From: Raphanus sativus
Lineage: Eukaryota; Streptophyta; Magnoliopsida; Brassicales; Brassicaceae
Assembly: GCF_000801105.2 (NCBI RefSeq)
Contig: NC_079517.1
Span: 15,004,001-15,068,000 of the forward strand
DNA length: 64,000 nt
Direction: 5' to 3'
Shown here: positions 23,102-34,095 of the stretch, one piece after another
Layout: each line of letters begins with the position of its first letter
Position numbering within the stretch: position 1 is the first letter of the stretch
Position numbers and translations under genes: made by a program
The notes under the pieces: model-generated
What the model saw: only the letters and a program-made list of their open reading frames with translations
Told to the model about the DNA's origin: nothing
The model's database searches: none

Positions 23102-25133
23102 ATGGCTCTCGCATGCGTAAATATGTCGGAAGATGTGTGGTTGACTTGCCTGACTCACGCATTGTCCACCGAGACCGAAGAGATCATGGGTCTCCTCCTC
23201 GGCGACATCCAGGTTCGTTCTTCAATTTCATCCTCCAATCTCTTCTGCCTTTTTTTGTCTTAATTCAATCCCATCACTTTAAATTATTTTTTAATTTGTT
23301 TTTGGGGGATGATTGATTAGTACTCGAAGAACGGAAGCGCGACAGCTATGATATGGGGAGCATCGCCGCAGTCAAGGTCTGATAGGCAGAAGGATCGTGT
23401 CGAAACCAATCCTGAACAGTTGGCTGCTGCTTCTGCTCAGGCTGAGATATCCTTTTTTTCTTCTTGTCTACTTATATGATTAGATTTGGTTATTAAAGAG
23501 AAGAAAAAAAAATAGAGTTCCTTGACCTAAAAATCGACACAGAATGAGCATATCGACGGGCAGAACAACACGTGTGATTGGATGGTATCACTCCCATCCT
23601 CATATCACCGTCCTTCCTTCCCATGTCGGTATGTTCCCTCTTAAAGACAACATTTTAGCTACTTTATGAGGATTAACTAGCATGCATATGATTATTTCTG
23701 GCAGATGTTCGGACACAAGCAATGTATCAGCTTCTTGATTCTGGTTTTATTGGTCTCATTTTCTCCTGTTTTAGTGAAGATGCTAACAAGGTTAGTTAAA
23801 ATAGATTAGGAATTTGAATCTTTCTTTTTTTTCAGGATAATACCTTCTTCTCAGCTTGTTGTTTTGGATACCTTTGATGAATTGGGTTTTTTTATTAGGT
23901 TGGTAGAATCCAAGTTATTGCTTTCCAGTCCTCTGATGGAAACCCCAATACTCCTCCTAAATCGATGAGCCTGGTTCTTTCAAATAAAGACTCTGTTATC
24001 GATTTAGAATCCTCTTTAAGTTCTTCAGACTCAGTATACCAGAGTTCCTCTTCTGCTAGGAGACACAATCCTGACCAAGACACAACTGATACAGCTTCAA
24101 CTTCCGGACCTAAGGTCTGAACCTCTCTCTGACTGAACCATTGGTTGATATGTATATACTTATTGATGTTTATTATATGCCTGAATAGGGTGGGGGACGA
24201 GTTTCAGATTTTGGGGCTTTCTTTGTTAACAATGCTGAGGCCAACGCCACCGGGACGAGTGGAAACTACAGCTCAGGCAATGCCAGCAGCTCAGTTGTGG
24301 AGATTGATCCAATGGACATGTCTGAAAGCATGCAAGAGGCCATGCTCCGTTCCAACTTGGAAACTAGGTAACTTACTCCATTCATCTACCATGCAATGAC
24401 TTATGCTCAAAGACACTTTTCTTTTACATGCCAGTGGTGTAGGGTATACTAGAAAAGAAGTCCCGCTTCATGTTTTGCCGACTTCATCACTTCTTCAGCT
24501 CAGTTCACCTTTAGCCTCTTTTAAAGATCTACAACGAGTGCTCTATGAGGAGGAACGAGCAGCGTACCACCAATCAGTCCTGCAAAGCATGAGGTTTTTT
24601 TTTAAAGATTCATCTTGATTACTATGTATACCTAACTTAGTCATGGAGATTTATTGCAAAAGCTCCTTCTTGATTCTTCTCTAGAAATGGAAAAGTCCAT
24701 CCCCTTGCTTTTATTCACAACACATCAACGTATCAGGCTTCCATGTGCAAGCTGATCGAGTACTGGTTAGTGAAAAGAGTGTATAAAACATTTGATACCG
24801 GGTTTTGTGTTATTTGTTGGGATTTTACATACGTAGAGGCTTTTTTTTTTTTTTGCAGCTTGAGTCCTGCGGTTAACGCACTTCAAGATAGGCTGAGGGA
24901 AAACAAGATCCGGGTATGAATGATTCTCCTTATAAGTAACCAACTCTCATGGATATTGGTTGTGTTTTTGTTTTGAAAGAAAAAAAAAACTGTTGTGTGT
25001 TGAGCAGTTAGCAATGCTGATGAATGAAGCAGAGGCTCTGGAAGCACAGAAACTTAAAGGAGGGGAGACGAGTGGAGGACCATCACGTTTGGTTCATGGT
25101 TCTGGCAGCCGGAGCAGAAGAGGAACCTACTAA
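23102..25133 (+). CDS. BRCC36A: BRCC36A, K63-specific JAMM deubiquitinase subunit
   Basis: Ten exons join in frame to 408 aa: 23102-23212, 23321-23446, 23541-23628, 23705-23790, 23899-24114, 24189-24367, 24435-24593, 24685-24765, 24859-24913, 25008-25133. The MPN domain fills the N-terminal half. The JAMM zinc site is complete: Glu27 in ETEEIMG, then H96-S-H98 with S106 and D109 (HxH-x7-SxxD). A Ser-rich insert (about residues 160-210) and a C-terminal helix that ends LAMLMNEAEALEAQ follow. BRCC36 cleaves K63-linked ubiquitin in the BRCA1-A and BRISC complexes. The Arabidopsis gene At1g80210 works in DNA repair and homologous recombination. Intron 2 is a U12 AT-AC intron, annotated separately. 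The other introns are GT-AG. Length matches Arabidopsis (~406 aa) and all key residues are present. Confidence 0.93.
23447..23540 (+). other. U12-type AT-AC intron of BRCC36A
   Basis: The donor is ATATCCTTTT, a perfect U12 5' site. The branch element TTCCTTGAC (23518-23526) matches the U12 consensus TTCCTTRAC, and the intron ends AC, 15 nt after the branch A. Exon phase 0 is kept on both sides (Ala-Glu | Arg-Met-Ser). It needs the minor spliceosome. Confidence 0.9.
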
Positions 25134-25595
25134 TAGGAGGAAGGCAATAGACTATCAGATACCTTACTTCCTCTGTGTATTGTGCTATTCTGGCCTTTGT
25201 GTTTTCTTTCATTTGTATCATATTGAGGCATCTATCTCTTCTTAGTTTACCCGTCTGTAACATTATTTTTTTTTTTTCTTTTGTGTCCTGGAAGATTTAA
25301 CCTTTATTCCAAGATATGCAGATGAACAGATGTTTGTATTATTAATAGATATATGCATTCTTGCTGAAGATGAGATAAGGGGAGAGGGACGAATCTATTG
25401 ATGATGATGATTGTAATAAAGATTCCAACTTACAGAAGCAGTGAAGTAACGTGGTTCATGAGTTTTTTTTGGTATGAGGTTTCTTTCATTGGTCCTATCT
25501 TACAATTATACAAATAAGCTTGCACTCTTTTGATCACAGAGCAGCAAGAGCGTGTAATAAATCTGAGATAGATCACCAGAGCTTCTTTAGATGAA
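25134..25595. other. Convergent 3' region of BRCC36A and PSF1
   Basis: Two genes converge here, so this holds both 3' UTRs. No further gene seen. Confidence 0.6.
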
Positions 25596-26927
25596 TCAAC
25601 CTGTCAGTTCCTCCATTTGCCCCTGTTATCCCAAAAAAAAAGTATTAATCACAATTCCATGTTTTAGACAACATTGTCAATCATATCACAAAAACTTCAT
25701 TAAAAAGGTACATCTCATCTAAGGACTTGTTGGATATTATGAAAAACGCATCGAAGCTAATGGGATATGTATTCTTGAGGAAATGCGAGAAGGGTCAATT
25801 CGTCACATTACAGTCATCTTTATATCGATTCTAAACCCTACTCTACACTTCCTACTTGCATCAGAAAACTCTAGTAACCCCTTTCTTTAGATATGATTTT
25901 TTAATCTTTAGCAACGTGTTTCTACCAATTTGAATAGAGCTATTACATCCTTACAGTATTTTTTAAGAAAGAAAGAAAAGACAGACCCGAGCAATGTAGG
26001 GTTCAGCATCAGTTCGTCTAAGGAAATGCATAGAGTGACGGGTGAAATTTGTTGTCTTGTCACTCATCACTATTCCTTGCTCGATATCTCCCACAACTCT
26101 GATCTTGATGTATGGATCTTTTGGAGGCACCATATCCTTGGAGAAAATAGCAAAATTCAAAAAGAATAATCGATTACTCTTGCAGTAGTAGTAGTAGTAG
26201 TAGTACAGCCCCAAAAAGTGAGAGAAAATCCAAATGACTTGAGGGTAGTAAGAAAGAGGGCTTACCACATTCAACTCGATTCCTACTTTACCCATGTATG
26301 ATGTGATAGCTACGGAATGGTTCTTGAAGTAGTCTTTCTCGAGTGCGGTGAGCTTCTCTTGGATATCAGGTGGAAGTTCGATAATTTCAAGTCCTATGGT
26401 CCACGCCAGATCACGCACAATGTCTGCTCTATTGTGCCTGCGCCAATAATTCATTCGTTACAAGCTGTGAGAGTCGAGTCTCTGATAACCAAAAGAAAGA
26501 AAAAAAGAAAAGACTGACACATAGGCCATGAGGCAGCGCTTGTTGCGGATCAAAGAAAGGTGATGAACGAGTGCTCCATAGTGATCAGCGTTTCTGTTGT
26601 CGTGAACATCCAACCCTTCTTGTTGCATTTTCCTGGACACAACATTAACCTCAATCAATCACAAGACTTTGTTTGTAAAAGTATTAATAATAAATATATA
26701 GAGAGAGATGCCTTATGAGAGACTGGATGAGATGGTGATTCTGGTCGCATTCCTCGATAGCCTCGTCAAAGAGCTTGCTCTGTTTTTTTATTGGAAAACA
26801 AAAGAGTTAGTGACTAAACAATCATCTGCCATTCTCGTAACTGCTCAATTACATTGAAAGGTTTGAGGTGGCCCTTCTCCCCGCTCGCAAAATCTTTAAT
26901 CAGCTGATACCCTTTTCTCCCGTACAT
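25596..26927 (-). CDS. PSF1: GINS complex subunit PSF1
   Basis: Six exons on the minus strand (26927-26853, 26779-26712, 26632-26519, 26437-26266, 26136-25987, 25622-25596) encode 201 aa. The N-terminus MYGRKGYQLIKDF, the A-domain helix with NKRCLMAYV, and the C-terminal B-domain strand TRHSMHFLRRTDAEPYI are diagnostic of PSF1. The B-domain's contact with DNA polymerase epsilon is known from other species. GINS is part of the CMG replicative helicase; plants keep PSF1 essential for replication (Arabidopsis At1g80190, ~202 aa). Intron 2 appears to use a GC donor (AG|GCATCT), since no GT nearby keeps the frame. The last exon is only 9 codons (GQMEELTG). The ATG was chosen to match the conserved start; an upstream in-frame extension lies in the 5' UTR. 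Confidence 0.9.
26182..26206. repeat. (TAG)n microsatellite in PSF1 intron 4
   Basis: About eight TAG/AGT trinucleotide repeats inside the GT-AG intron between 26266 and 26136. Confidence 0.8.
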
Positions 26928-27497
26928 GCCCGCCCCTCTCCCTTTTTTGTTTACTCTTTCTGAGAGTACCCTACACATCATCAATTCGAGCAATTCATCA
27001 AACACATATCGAATCTAGTCGGTTGTTGATGAAAGTTGAAATCGGTTAGTCATATCACCGATTCGACGGATAGACAAAAACCCTAAATTGGATCCATTAT
27101 TACATACCGGTAAGAGGGAACGGATCTGCACCGGAACAGCACTTGCGGCGGCGATCAATTTGTTGGATTATTTAATTATTTCTATTGATCGGGATTTTTT
27201 TTTTTTGGCGGGATCCAAGATTTAGCGCCAGAAAAGCGACGGAAATGGAAACTATTTACTGATTCTCACTTAGTAGTACTACTGTTTTTTTTTTACTTTC
27301 ACCTAGTAACTCAGTAAATTTTACTTTCACGTTCTCAAACACAGTAATACCGATTTTGTAATATAAAGAAATTCTGAATCTTTGTTTAGAAATTAATTTT
27401 GTCTTATAAACTTTTTTTTTTTTTGTAAAACAAAAGGATTAAATCCGGATCAATGATGACACAAGTCTAATTCCCGAGTGAAAGTACAGCCCACAGA
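26928..27497. other. PSF1 upstream region
   Basis: 5' UTR/promoter of PSF1, possibly with a noncoding first exon near 27000-27140. Several poly-T/poly-A runs. No other gene seen. Confidence 0.5.
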
Positions 27498-27706
27498 CAG
27501 TGGTGGTCCCAGGAAAAAAAGTTTGTGGGGTCAAAAAAGTTTAAAAGCATACTTGAGAAGATTCAAACCTCCATTTTGTGGGTTCATAACTACATTGCCT
27601 GACCACTACACCACCAATGACAATTGAAAATAGTTTACAAATTAAATTTTTGTTATTATTTGTGGTGTAAGCTGAGACCATAAGTCAACAAGTGGATCCG
27701 CCACTA
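27498..27706. mobile_element. Small hAT-like MITE, 209 bp
   Basis: The left end CAGTGGTGGTCCCA and the inverted right end TAGTGGCGGATCCA are near-identical hAT-type termini. The flanks CCCACAGA and CCCACGAA agree at 6 of 8 positions, consistent with an old 8-bp duplication. No coding. Confidence 0.65.
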
Positions 27707-28434
27707 CCCACGAATAGACCCTTTCTTAGGCATTCAAATGAGTCGAAAGCAATAACTCATATCCGTGTGGCCAACTGATACTACAACTTGAATCATACTA
27801 CAACTTGATAACATGTATTTTCTATATATTTTCAGCATAAATATACATATCAATGTTTAGAAATTTCGTTAATAGATGGATGGATCGTATCCAACTGATA
27901 CACGTTTTTTGATCAATGACAGCCAAAATTAAGATTATACAAAAAAAAAATTAAGATTATACTAGATCAACAATGAAGTTGGATTAAGTTAGCATATAGA
28001 TTTATGATGCGATTGAGTTAATTAGAATCATGTTATTACTTTTCTCATGTTCAGATTCTCATGTATTTTGTTGAATGTTTATTATCCACGTACAATGAAA
28101 ATTCTACAAATAAATACTAGATAAATTAATAATATTATAAATTAATAAAAATTTAGTTCCAGATTAAACTAGTTTAAGTTATGACATAATTATCAATAAA
28201 ATAATAAAATAATATTTTTTAAAAATAAACTATGTAAATATATGGTTCTATTAAAATTATAAATTAATAATTTATATATATACAGATAAAACATTATATT
28301 GTTTGTTTTATCTTTAAAATGAAACTATCTTTATATTTTAAAATACTTAATATATTTATATATTTTGATGTGATTTACTAAAAGTACATCTTAAAATACA
28401 TTCAAACTCTATGTAACATATTCCAAAATAAATA

Positions 28435-28471
<37 letters not shown>

Positions 28472-29069
28472 AAAATCAAATATTTTCTTATTTTAGAAAA
28501 TATATATTTAAGATGGAACGAAAATACTAAAAAGATTTTTTGTAAATTAATAAAATACCATAATTTCAACATCATTAAATCATAGAGTTTTTTACTGTAG
28601 ATGTCATAGACGTATTGAGATATTAATAAAGTTTTAGCCGGCGAAAAAATGGTTATCGACTAAACAAAATGGTCGTTCTTTCTCCTTTTTCTCTATACTG
28701 TTGCATCTCGTTTAACAGACTTAGTGTATTTCAATACTGTCAAATAAATAGTTGTAGTGATGTTTTTTTTTTTTTACTAAAGTTGTAGTGATGTTGTGAG
28801 CTTGACATTGTGCGCATACATGACACCTTCTTTAGGCATCTTTTATTCTTAGCTGGGGACGGTCTCTAAAAGCAGAAACAAGAAGAAGAGTATAGGCTGA
28901 TACAATTTAACCAAAAAAATATGGTGTCCAGTTTCCTTTCAGTTGTTGTTTCCTTTGGTATACGTAAAATCATTTGAAGTAAGAAAACACAATCAGAGGG
29001 CTAATGAAATGCAATATATTCGGAGTTCCCTCATATCTTCATCGACGAAAGAAGGGGATGGTTCGTACT
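27707..29069. other. AT-rich spacer left of the LTR element
   Basis: No gene recognised. A long (AT)n microsatellite lies at about 28439-28469. The last ~170 bases keep an open frame that continues across the LTR and hAT insertions; see findings. Confidence 0.5.
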
Positions 29070-29966
29070 TGTTGGAACTCGTTTTTTGACAAAGTGGTGT
29101 GGACCATTTTCCGATGGGTTTTTCGACGGAGACGTCTGTCGGAAAAACCGGAACTTGGGCACGATGTAATCGTCACCGTGAACACTATGAGTTAGTGTAT
29201 TTGTTGGTCAAAATCAGAGTTGTGTTGAATGAGAAATGGAGGTCCAAAGTGAGTGTTATGCAAAGTTTATAAAGCTTTAAATTTAGCTAAGTATAAAATA
29301 TTTAGCAAATGGATCATTTTGAATATTTGGGTTTGAATTTGAAATTGATTTTGTTAGTTGGACAATATGTCCATTAACTTAATATTCAAATTTTATTTGT
29401 GATAATCTTTATGTTTTGTTTAAAGCATAAAAATGAAAACCCATAAAAAAAAAATTTATTGGCTTTGAATTGATTTGGTCAAGAAGCAATAATTATTTTT
29501 GTCAACATGAATGAGTCAATGGAGAATCAATTTTCATTATGGCTATTCAATATAAACGTTGGTGCCTCCACTAATCTATAACGTGTGCTAATCTCTTTGT
29601 ATTATAAATAAGAGATCATTTGTGTAGAGAAAGACACACGTTCACATAATTCAACAATTCCTCATATTATTTTTTGTTTCTCTTTCTCTTTGATATTTTT
29701 TCTTGAGTCTGAGAGTATACACAAAACTAGTTTCGTCAGGCTTCTGATAGAGTGACGCAAATTCAGAAGATTTTTTGCAGTTGTATCCTGGGACTCATTA
29801 CGTTATTGAACCGTCGTACTACGGGACGTATTTTGAGTTAAGGAAAGAGATAATATCTCGCCTCTGCAGTTGTATCATCCTCCTTTTCTTAAATCTTTGG
29901 TATAATCTTATCAATTTTTATTTACAATATTCAGTTCTCCGTAGTTTATAAAATACGGTTCTATCA
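29070..29966 (+). repeat. 5' LTR of the non-autonomous element
   Basis: 897 bp, TG...CA ends, nearly identical to 32074-32971. A TATA-like ATTATAAATAAGAG at ~29600 may mark the promoter. Confidence 0.9.
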
Positions 29967-32073
29967 GTCTTAACTCAAAATATCCGTTTATTGCTTTGCA
30001 CTAACCGGACTGATTATTGTAAAAAGATTTTTTTTTTTGTAAGAACAGGTTGATTGATCTTTGGGAAAAGATGCCGGAATCAGATCTATAGGATTATTTC
30101 AAAATAATCTTTCTAGTAAATTTTTTGTTTGTATTATTACACTAACAAAACTGATTATTTTGTGAAGTGTTTTGTCATGAAAACAGGAATTGGAGATTTC
30201 ATGGTGATCAAAAATCTGTCCACTCCATCAGATTATTTTTGTTAATGATTTCTATGGGGATAAAAATTCATTTTTTTCTCATTATATGCACTAATGATAT
30301 CTTGTTTTTGTTTTGATGCAAACAGGATCTCCATCAAGTTAAAACGTTTTTTTTTTAATTGGTCAAAATGTGTTATTACATTGACTTGGTTAAGATAATT
30401 AATTGCTTTAATTATCAAGAATGATTTAACGTTTTTGTTTTCTTCTTTCAGATTTTGGGATAACTTAATTTAGTTATTAAGTATGTTGACCATGAGAAAA
30501 TAAGAAGAAATTCAAGTTTCAAATATGGTGAAACCATAGTTATAAATAACATTTTGATTTTTAAGGGATCATGTTATATGAATGGAAATGAATTTTGTGA
30601 GTCGACGCCCCAAATAAAATTTGGGAGAGGTCTGCCACATATAAATCGTTTGCCATAAGAAATAAAATGTTTGTTGATATTGATCAAAACATTTGTATTT
30701 CGTCAATGCTTAAATGCATTTTTTAAAAAGGTTGACCATGCAAAACCACTGAGAATTTTCAGACCAATATGACTGAAACTGACATGTGTATTGTAGTTCT
30801 AAAGTCAATATAGTTGAGAATAATCATAGAAAATTGTGGTTTTTATGGTAGAAAAATATCATGTAATGATATGTATATTTGCTAAAAGCAAAAATATGTT
30901 TTGGAAAAATTCAAATCATAGAGTTATAAATCAACTTGAAAGAACTATGAAAATAGTTGTATCTAAAATGCGATTTTCTGAGAATGAAATACATTTTAAA
31001 GAAAATTATAACAATTTTTCGAAATTGTTTTTATGATTCATTTAAATCTAAAAGAGTTGTAGATTAATCTTCTAAGCTCTTAAAAGATGTTAAATGTAAA
31101 TATGTATGTTTTTGAGCTATTTCAAGAAATGTGGGGGAAGCTTTGCTTACCATATAAAGTCATTGGCAAGAGACCAAATGAACTTAGTGATAGTTATCAA
31201 ACTATGATTTAAAAAAAAAAAACTAGTGTCATACACTGAGTTTTGTGTATAATGGTTAATTGTATCTTGAAAAAAAAGGATGACAAAAATCATTAAACAA
31301 TTGATCTCGACTAATCTCAAGAGATTATGTTCAATGTGATGACAACCTAGGATCCTGTTATTAAAGGTGTGTCATGAGATCAAATTGTAATATCATCAAG
31401 AGGAATGGGTTTAGCCTATGAACTAAGATGAGGTTTGGCGGTAACTCTACTTATCAGATTGGAGATCCCAAGAAATAGGTTCAAGGAGACAACTAAGTCA
31501 AACTAAGTCTGCCCAAAGCACTGTAAGACTTCGGTCTATACCCAGTTCCTAGGATGATTAAACAGTGCTACATGTAAGGAATAGAGGATAAGCATTTGCT
31601 TTTAATGATTTGTGCCAATTGTTTTGAGATATGAATGGAGTAGTACATGATACTCCTCTAAACAAAACTAATGGCAAATCACCTTGTGGGTGTGAAATGG
31701 GGCCGTTTCTAGGAGAATAAAATGGCTATATTCTCTAAAGTTCACTCATGATTACCAGGAATGTTCACGGCCAAAATGAACACAATAGAGAAATTGGTTT
31801 TGTGAGAGAATGAAACTGTGTTTTGGCTATTGTCTAGGTTTACACCAAAGCCCGGGAGGTTCAAGACATCATGGCCACCTCCTGGCCGAGTAAATCCGAT
31901 AGCTATTAACAATGACTGGTTCAAGGCTGAAAAATTGCTACCAACTCATCATGCAGTGAATTTCTCGTTTGTACTCTCAAAAGTCCGTAGTTGAGTCTTA
32001 TTGAGTCTTGTCTAGAAAGTCAAGTCTGTCGAGTCATCTAGTGTCTAGAAGCATTTCTATTCATGTGGGGGAT

Positions 32074-32971
32074 TGTTGGAACTCGTTTTTTGACAAAGTG
32101 GTGTGGACCATTTTCCGATGGGTTTTTCGACGGAGACGTCTGTCGGAAAAACCGGAACTTGGGCACGATGTAATCGTCACCGTGAACACTATGAGTTAGT
32201 GTATTTGTTGGTCAAAATCAGAGTTGTGTTGAATGAGAAATGGAGGTCCAAAGTGAGTGTTATGCAAAGTTTATAAAGCTTTAAATTTAGCTAAGTATAA
32301 AATATTTAGCAAATGGATCATTTTGAATATTTGGGTTTGAATTTGAAATTGATTTTGTTAGTTGGACAATATGTCCATTAACTTAATATTCAAATTTTAT
32401 TTGTGATAATCTTTTATGTTTTGTTTAAAGCATAAAAATGAAAACCCATAAAAAAATAATTTATTGGCTTTGAATTGATTTGGTCAAGAAGCAATAATTA
32501 TTTTTGTCAACATGAATGAGTCAATGGAGAATCAATTTTCATTATGGCTATTCAATATAAACGTTGGTGCCTCCACTAATCTATAACGTGTGCTAATCTC
32601 TTTGTATTATAAATAAGAGATCATTTGTGTAGAGAAAAACACACGTTCACAGAATTCAACAATTCCTCATATTATTTTTTGTTTCTCTTTCTCTTTGATA
32701 TTTTTTCTTGAGTCTGAGAGTATACACAAAACTAGTTTCGTCAGGCTTCTGATAGAGTGACGCAAATTCAGAAGATTTTTTGCAGTTGTATCCTGGGACT
32801 CATTACGTTATCGAACCGTCGCACTACGGGACGTATTTTGAGTTAAGGAAAGAGATAATATCTCGCCTCTGCAGTTGTATCATCCTCCTTTTCTTAAATC
32901 TTTGATATAATCTTATCAATTTTTATTTACAATATTCAGTTCTCTATAGTTTATAAAATACGGTTCTATCA
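32074..32971 (+). repeat. 3' LTR of the non-autonomous element
   Basis: 898 bp, direct repeat of 29070-29966 with about ten substitutions/indels. Preceded by a polypurine tract and followed by TSD GTACT. Confidence 0.9.
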
Positions 32972-33035
32972 GTACTTAGCACTACCAGAGTGTTTCAGAA
33001 GATATAAGAAAGAATTGCTAAGCTTGCATTCGATG

Positions 33036-33416
33036 CAGGCCCGGCTCTACCCCATGGCAACATGGGCAATTGCCATGGGTCCATGGGTCCAAATTTTTTT
33101 GGGGTTATTTTAGTAGGTCTATTTTGTTTGTTAAATTATCTATGAATTGGTAAAATTATAATTAAAAGGTCTATGATTAACTAAATCTAACTGAAATACA
33201 ATAAAAACCAAAAAAAATTACCTTTCACTTTTCTCATTTTTTCATTAACAAAACCTAATTTACACACAAAAACTCATTTTTCAAAAAATATTTGAACACC
33301 ACAATTTTTTTGTTTTAGTTAAAAGAAATACAATAAATAAAAGTTGAATTTTTTTTATAAAAGGGTCTTTATTTTATATTTTGCCTAAGGCAAAAAAAAA
33401 ATTTAAGACGGGACTG
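33036..33416. mobile_element. Non-autonomous hAT element, 381 bp, with 8-bp TSD
   Basis: Ends CAGGCCCGGCTCTA and, inverted, CAGTCCCGTCTTAA. The 8-bp duplication ATTCGATG is perfect (33028-33035, 33417-33424). The interior is AT-rich and noncoding, with the phrase CCATGGCAACATGGGCAATT near the left end. Confidence 0.85.
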
Positions 33417-33424
33417 ATTCGATG

Positions 33425-34095
33425 AATAACCAACATACATCTTTTACTACAGTAACGTAAATTATGGGGGGTGAGATGAACATGAATGATAACACAAGGA
33501 GAATATTAGCACACACTATACGTCATACTCGAACAAACTTATCTTTTGTTGCGTGATACGTAATAATTTGCAAGATTTCATATGATGGATAAGAGAATTT
33601 AGTCTGTTTCCTTGAAATGAATCATTACGTAGTTATGTCATTATTTGTGTTATAAGATTATTCGTTTGGGCTTTAGCTCATGATTAGTACCCAACTATAA
33701 AGATAAGTCTTTCTTCTCGGTCACAAAAAGATGGCAGATTTCGAATTATATGATTGATTACCTAACATTAATCAAGAGCAAATAATAGATGTGGGAAAAA
33801 AATTCAAAGGGGATCATTAACTAAAACCTTGAAAAAATAGAAGGTTTCTTGCATGATTTTCTTTTCTTTGTGGCTAAACATAAAAGTCATTTCACCATCA
33901 CTACAATCACGAAAAATTAACTTTGAAGGTAGTATCTAAAATTAGATCCGTAATTCGATTATAAATAGAATGTATATATCTGTGATACTTTGTTTCTGTT
34001 CAACTACAACGTGCATACTACCTCATACACTTTTTAACAAAAAGAGTTTATAAAATAAAACCACACTCGAATTCCAAAGAAGACGCGAAATCTCA
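33425..34095 (+). promoter_or_regulatory. Polygalacturonase upstream region with TATA box
   Basis: TATAAATA at 33960-33967 lies 136 bp before the polygalacturonase ATG. The rest is AT-rich with no gene. Confidence 0.5.

Larger units (their letters stand above)
29070..32971 (+). mobile_element. Non-autonomous LTR retrotransposon, 3.9 kb, TSD GTACT
   Basis: Two direct LTRs of 897 and 898 bp, starting TGTTGGAACTCG and ending TCTATCA, flank a 2.1-kb interior. The 5-bp target duplication GTACT is perfect (29065-29069 and 32972-32976). A purine-rich tract GTGGGGGAT lies immediately before the 3' LTR. The interior has no gag, protease, integrase or RT motif in any frame, and the longest open frame is ~66 codons, so movement would need enzymes in trans. 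No primer site matching initiator tRNA-Met follows the 5' LTR. The two LTRs differ at roughly 10 places (about 1%), which means a fairly recent insertion. Confidence 0.9.

Noticed and set aside
29004..29195. 63-codon frame repeated at 32008-32199
   Set aside because: Lies in the LTRs; the second half is identical because the LTRs are identical. Not a gene family.
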